The notes beneath the pieces were generated by a model. That model searched no databases, was not told where the DNA came from, and saw only the letters and a program-made list of their open reading frames with translations. Shown here one piece after another: positions 23,974-27,748 of a stretch of 27,748 nucleotides of DNA; position 1 is the first letter of the stretch; each line of letters opens with the position of its first letter. Position numbers and translations under genes: made by a program. Source of the stretch: VGWB01 sp964480945 (lineage in GTDB: Bacteria > Bacteroidota > Ignavibacteria > UBA10030); contig CAYZRX010000053.1 of assembly GCA_964480945.1 (NCBI GenBank), forward strand, positions 1 through 27,748, written 5' to 3'.

Positions 23974-25749
23974 ATGGGTCTGCTTGACTGGATCGTGCTG
24001 GCAGCAATGTGCATGCTGTCCCTTGCAATTGGATTGTTTTTTGTCCGTAAGTCATCGCGGCACGGTGCTGAGGGATACTTTACGGGCAATCGAGGGCTCG
24101 CCTGGTGGGCCATTGGAGCTTCCAATACGGCCACCTATTCGTCGGGCAGCGCCGGCTTCGTTATGCTGGTGCTGGTATTTGGACTGGCTGGCAACTGGCT
24201 TTGGTGGGCCGCGTGGATCGTATGGATGCCGCTCGTGGCAATCATCTGGGCCAAGATGTGGCATCGCATGCAAATTATTACGACGGCGGAACTCATCTCG
24301 CTGCGATACGGCGGATGGCCGGCGACTCTTGCGCGTCGCATCTACGCATTTGTCTGCTGTTTCGGTTTCGCCGTGCTGATCATCGGCTACATAACCGGCT
24401 TCTTTGCCCAGACGATCGCGCCGCTTGTCAGCCTGACCGAATGGCAAATACTGCTCATATTCGGCGGCACCACCGTGTTGTATACGATGTTCGGCGGACT
24501 GCTGGGTGTCGTTGTCAATGAAGTCGTCCACTTCGGATTCATGATGATTGGGGGGATGGCTTTCTTTTTCATTGCTGTGGCACAACACGGGGGCTGGGCG
24601 CATATCCTTGAGCGAATCAACCACATCCGTCCCGAAGGTTTGACACAACTCCCTCCCACAGCGGAGATTCCACTGTTGACGGTATTGGTGCTTGTGTTGC
24701 AGGGGTTGTTCTTTGCTGGTTCGCCAACGGCCGGTGAAGGAATGACTGCCCAGAGGTTCATGGGAGCAAAAAACGAGGCTCACGCCATCGGCGGCCAACT
24801 CTTCAATGCATTCCTCTCACTCTCGTTTAGAACGATACCGCTTATAGGTCTGGGCATCATTGCCATGTCAATGTTCTGGGCGCCGGAACTGCTCACGAGC
24901 ATCGGACCGGCGCCTGCAGGATTCCACCAACTGGACGACGCGGTGCACTGCTATGCCGAACTGATCAAGGCAACCGTTTTGCCGGTAGGGTTCATCGGGC
25001 TTCTCGTGACGGTCGAAGCAGTAGCCTACATGAACACGCTCTCGTCGCTGGTCAACTGGGGCAGCAGTTTCATCGTCAATGATTTCTACAAATCGATGGC
25101 GCCCAAAACCACTCCGCGCGGCGAGGTGACCGTGAGCCGGATTACGACGCTGCTCCTATTTGTCTTTGCCGGCGCGGTAGCGATCCTTTACGTAAAGGGA
25201 ATGATAAACTGGTTCCTGTTCATCAATTCGGCGATGGTCATCTTTCTGCTTCCGCTGTCGTGGCTGAGATTCTTCTGGTGGCGATTCAACGTATGGGGCG
25301 AACTTGCGGCGACTGTGCTGGGGTTGCCTGCGTCGATTTATGTGTGGTTCGTGTTGGACTACCAGAATCGACCCTTGTGGGAGGGTGTGGGATTACTTTT
25401 TCTAGCAAGTTTCGTGATTTTGCTCGGCGTGACATTGCTGACCCCGGTGGAATCGGACGAAACGCTTCGTCGGTTTTACGCGAAGTGCCGGCCGCCGGGT
25501 TTATGGGGCAAATTCAAACGTGAGTTGAGTGCCGGCCGACCGGACGACCATTCGCTGCGCCGCGAGCTATTCGACTGCCTCATTGGTACGCTGGCCTGCC
25601 TGGGCCTGGTCATTGCTACTAATGCCGTCTTCATACTCGACTGGTTCAGGGTGATTTGCGCGTTGGTGGTCGTAGTGGTCTTTGGGGCATGGCTCATCAA
25701 ACGCGTCCTCATGAAAGCAAAACCAAACACAGTGGAAGAACATGCCTAA
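23974..25749 (+). CDS. Sodium:solute symporter (SSS family), second copy
   Basis: A 591-residue inner-membrane SSS transporter, clearly different in sequence from the one at 18129-19904. Landmarks are GYFTGNRGLAWWAIGASNTATY (in part, near residue 29), the glycine-rich FGGLLGVVVNEVVHFGF segment, NTLSSLVNWGSSFIVNDFY and a charged cytoplasmic segment (about 490-530) before the last hydrophobic helices. The cargo is unknown. AGGAG precedes the ATG. The final codons overlap the DegT-family gene by 8 bp, so transport and transamination are tightly coupled in expression. It probably belongs to the plus-strand run starting at 20630. Confidence 0.92.
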   Translation: MGLLDWIVLAAMCMLSLAIGLFFVRKSSRHGAEGYFTGNRGLAWWAIGASNTATYSSGSAGFVMLVLVFGLAGNWLWWAAWIVWMPLVAIIWAKMWHRMQIITTAELISLRYGGWPATLARRIYAFVCCFGFAVLIIGYITGFFAQTIAPLVSLTEWQILLIFGGTTVLYTMFGGLLGVVVNEVVHFGFMMIGGMAFFFIAVAQHGGWAHILERINHIRPEGLTQLPPTAEIPLLTVLVLVLQGLFFAGSPTAGEGMTAQRFMGAKNEAHAIGGQLFNAFLSLSFRTIPLIGLGIIAMSMFWAPELLTSIGPAPAGFHQLDDAVHCYAELIKATVLPVGFIGLLVTVEAVAYMNTLSSLVNWGSSFIVNDFYKSMAPKTTPRGEVTVSRITTLLLFVFAGAVAILYVKGMINWFLFINSAMVIFLLPLSWLRFFWWRFNVWGELAATVLGLPASIYVWFVLDYQNRPLWEGVGLLFLASFVILLGVTLLTPVESDETLRRFYAKCRPPGLWGKFKRELSAGRPDDHSLRRELFDCLIGTLACLGLVIATNAVFILDWFRVICALVVVVVFGAWLIKRVLMKAKPNTVEEHA

Positions 25750-26971
25750 GCTCGCTCTGCGTGGTGGTAAGCCGGTTCGAAAGGCTCCGTTTCCTGCGTG
25801 GCCATTGCCCGGGAGAGAGGAGCGGACGTCACTGCTCACCGTGTTGTCGTCAGGAAAATGGGGAATCGGAGGAAAGGAGATAGAGAGGTTGGAGAGACGG
25901 TTCGCCCGGTTGCATAATACACCACATGGTGTCGCGGTGATGAACGGCACGGTTGCGCTGGAGATTGCGCTGAAAGCAGGAAGAGTTGGGGATGGAGATG
26001 AAGTGATTGTCCCGTCGTACACATTTGCTGCAACAGCAACTGCAGTTCTCAACGTCAACGCCATTCCAGTCTTCGTGGATATCGACGCTGAGACGTACTG
26101 CATCGACCCACAGAGCGTCCGAGCCGCGCTGAGTCCGCGCACGAAAGCAATCATTCCAGTCCACCTTGCAGGCCATCCTGCCGATATGGACGCGCTGATG
26201 AGTATTGCGTCTGAGCGGAACCTCTTCCTCATTGAGGATGCCTGCCAAGCACATTTTGCTGAGTGGCGCGGGCAACGGGTGGGAAGCATCGGACACATTG
26301 GGACGTTCAGCTTCCAGAGCAGCAAGAACGTAACATCGGGGGAAGGGGGAATGCTCCTCACTAAGGACGAAGCACTCGCCGAGAGATGCTGGTCGTACCA
26401 CAACTGCGGTCGCTCGCCGACGGGGGAATGGTATCATCATCCTCGGCTTGGCGGCAACTATCGTATGACGCAGTTTCAGGCCGCACTGTTGTTGGCCCAA
26501 CTCACGAAAGCAAGGAAACAGCATCAGACGCGCCAAAGGAGTGCTCGGTACCTTACCTCAAAGCTCACCGGGCTCTTGGGCATCTCGCCTCTGAAAGTGG
26601 ACGCGCGCGTGACAAGTCACGCCTACCATCTGTTTGTCATCAGGTACGACAAAGAGCAGTGGTCGGGACTTGAGCGGTCGACCCTTCTCAAGGCGTTGAA
26701 TGCGGAAGGGATCCCGGCCAGCAGGGGTTATGTGCCGCTTTATCGCGAAGGGTTTCTGGCGGAGGCCAGAGAGTTCACGCTGCGGCATCGTGCGTACACC
26801 GAGCGTGATTATTCTGGCGTGCATTGCCCCAATACGGAGAGAGCCTGCAGGGAAGCAATCTGGCTTCCCCAGAATGTCCTCTTGGGATCGAGAGAGGATC
26901 TTGATCATGTTGTCCGTGCGTTTCACAAGATCCTCGAACACAAAGATGAGTTGACCAAGGTTCAGTCGTGA
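25742..26971 (+). CDS. DegT/DnrJ/EryC1/StrS-family aminotransferase
   Basis: A 409-residue PLP enzyme of the DegT group, which transfers amino groups to or from keto-sugars and cyclitols. Asp166 (LIEDACQAH) and the PLP lysine Lys195 (SFQSSKNVTSGEGG) are present, as are VAVMNGTVALEIAL (64-77) and VPSYTFAATATAVL near residues 90-103. The N-terminal ALRGGKPVR and WGIGGKEI resemble the subgroup that includes scyllo-inosose and 3-amino-5-hydroxybenzoate-type enzymes, but the exact reaction is not assignable. The 8-bp overlap with the symporter gene suggests translational coupling. In a catabolic setting it might run in the deaminating direction, which is inference. Confidence 0.9.
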   Translation: MPKLALRGGKPVRKAPFPAWPLPGREERTSLLTVLSSGKWGIGGKEIERLERRFARLHNTPHGVAVMNGTVALEIALKAGRVGDGDEVIVPSYTFAATATAVLNVNAIPVFVDIDAETYCIDPQSVRAALSPRTKAIIPVHLAGHPADMDALMSIASERNLFLIEDACQAHFAEWRGQRVGSIGHIGTFSFQSSKNVTSGEGGMLLTKDEALAERCWSYHNCGRSPTGEWYHHPRLGGNYRMTQFQAALLLAQLTKARKQHQTRQRSARYLTSKLTGLLGISPLKVDARVTSHAYHLFVIRYDKEQWSGLERSTLLKALNAEGIPASRGYVPLYREGFLAEAREFTLRHRAYTERDYSGVHCPNTERACREAIWLPQNVLLGSREDLDHVVRAFHKILEHKDELTKVQS

Positions 26972-27032
26972 CGGCGCAACAATGGCCTCCTGAAGGGTGA
27001 GGCCTTGGGGCGTGCTCAGCGTGAGGAAGCAG

Positions 27033-27748
27033 ATGCAGCAGACCAAGATCGTCGTTACAGACTACATCGAACCGGATCTCGATTGGGAACGCCAGCAACT
27101 GGCCGGTTTTCCCGTTACCATCGAAGCTCACCAGCTGAAGTTCGCACCGCTCCAGGAGGTCATTTCGGCAATAAGTGATGCAAACGTCGTGATCGTCAAC
27201 ATGACAAAGATGACCAGGGAGGTTCTGCAAAACCTCCGTTCCTGCAACCTAATTATTCGCCATGGCGTTGGGTATGACAACATCGATGTCGCAGCTGCCA
27301 CGGAAATGGGCATCCAGGTCAGCTATGTCCCCGATTACTGCAGAGAAGAGGTGGCCGAACAGGCGATGATGCTTCTGCTGCTCTGCCGGCGGAAGTTCAC
27401 AAGACAGCTTGAGTCTCTGCATGACTCGATCCGGAAGCGGGAGTGGGACTTCAACAAGGTTGTTCCGATCCATCGTTTTTCGAAAACCAAAGCCGGCCTT
27501 GTCGGATGCGGCAGGATCGGCAGTCTGGTAATGAAGATGCTGCAGGGCTTCGGCATCGATGTGATGGTTCATGACCCCTATCTGAGTGAGCGGCGGCAGG
27601 CTGAACTGGATATTCGCTGTATTCCTCTGGAGGAGCTCCTCCCCCGGGCGGATATGGTCACAATCCACGCGTCTCTCACGCCTGAGACTCGGCACTTGAT
27701 CGGCGAGCGGGAACTGCGCATGATGAAGCCGACGGCTATTCTCGTCAA
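27033..27748 (+). CDS. NAD-dependent D-2-hydroxyacid dehydrogenase, cut by window end
   Basis: The first 238 residues of a dehydrogenase of the D-isomer-specific 2-hydroxyacid / phosphoglycerate / CtBP type. The start at 27033 follows GAGGAAG; an in-frame GTG at 27012 is less likely. LIIRHGVGYDNIDVAAATEMGI (in part, near 73-92) is the family's substrate-side motif, GLVGCGRIG (155-163) binds NAD, Asp181 should select NAD over NADP, and IHASLTPETRHLIG is the conserved following segment. The catalytic His and the C-terminus lie beyond the window. It follows the DegT-family gene by about 60 bp with no convincing terminator between (only GGCCTC-N9-GAGGCC at 26984-27004), so it may belong to the same run. 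Confidence 0.9.
   Translation, partial: MQQTKIVVTDYIEPDLDWERQQLAGFPVTIEAHQLKFAPLQEVISAISDANVVIVNMTKMTREVLQNLRSCNLIIRHGVGYDNIDVAAATEMGIQVSYVPDYCREEVAEQAMMLLLLCRRKFTRQLESLHDSIRKREWDFNKVVPIHRFSKTKAGLVGCGRIGSLVMKMLQGFGIDVMVHDPYLSERRQAELDIRCIPLEELLPRADMVTIHASLTPETRHLIGERELRMMKPTAILV

Noticed and set aside
26984..27004. Possible terminator GGCCTC-N9-GAGGCC before the dehydrogenase
   Set aside because: Only 6 bp of stem and no T-run; insufficient to call a terminator.
1..27748. tRNA or rRNA genes, CRISPR arrays, transposases, integrases, attachment sites
   Set aside because: None was recognised in the intergenic regions or among the reading frames.

Overview
The window looks like a chromosomal segment from an uncultured or little-studied member of the Bacteroidota/Chlorobiota (FCB) assemblage, probably Ignavibacteria-like. 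The evidence is a secreted protein with a type IX secretion (T9SS) C-terminal sorting domain of the 'YPNPFNPST' kind, a TonB-dependent receptor with a CarboxypepD_reg-like N-terminal domain, and G+C that is moderately high by eye. Clear Shine-Dalgarno sequences and TTGACA-N17-TAnnnT promoters argue against the classical Bacteroidia/Flavobacteriia, which use a different promoter consensus and weak SDs.

Layout. 1-1.2 kb: nadA (quinolinate synthase, NAD synthesis). 1.57-3.75 kb: exported penicillin-acylase-family Ntn hydrolase. 4.06-6.7 kb: an apparently self-controlled ROK repressor with XylR-type operators, then an exported GHL10-family glycosidase-like protein. 7.1-12.06 kb: TonB-dependent receptor and a T9SS-sorted repeat-rich (probably beta-helix) protein, ended by a strong terminator. 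12.35-15.45 kb: ornithine-cyclodeaminase-family enzyme, GH84 beta-N-acetylglucosaminidase-like protein and CBM9-like secreted protein in one tight run. 15.48-16.55 kb: a decayed gene on + running into a truncated gene on -, meeting near 16.2 kb. 16.57-19.9 kb (minus): sodium:solute symporter, a metal-site-less amidohydrolase homologue and an intact amidohydrolase. 19.96-20.6 kb: remnant of an IclR repressor and a divergent promoter pair with matched palindromic operators. 20.63-27.75 kb (plus): class III aminotransferase, second GHL10 protein (membrane-anchored), second symporter, DegT-family aminotransferase and an NAD-dependent 2-hydroxyacid dehydrogenase cut by the window end.

Interpretation (inference). 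From about 4 kb onward the genes read as a nutrient-scavenging region for a nitrogen-containing carbohydrate or similar compound. Exported hydrolases (GH84, two GHL10), a carbohydrate-binding protein and a T9SS protein work outside the inner membrane. A TonB receptor crosses the outer membrane and two Na+ symporters cross the inner membrane. Two PLP aminotransferases, an OCD-family enzyme, an amidohydrolase pair and a dehydrogenase act inside. No SusD partner, sugar kinase or sugar isomerase is seen, so the substrate and pathway are not identifiable from the sequence alone. The most striking details are the mirror-image IclR-type control region, whose adjacent regulator has lost its DNA-binding domain, and the amidohydrolase pair in which one member has lost all metal ligands.
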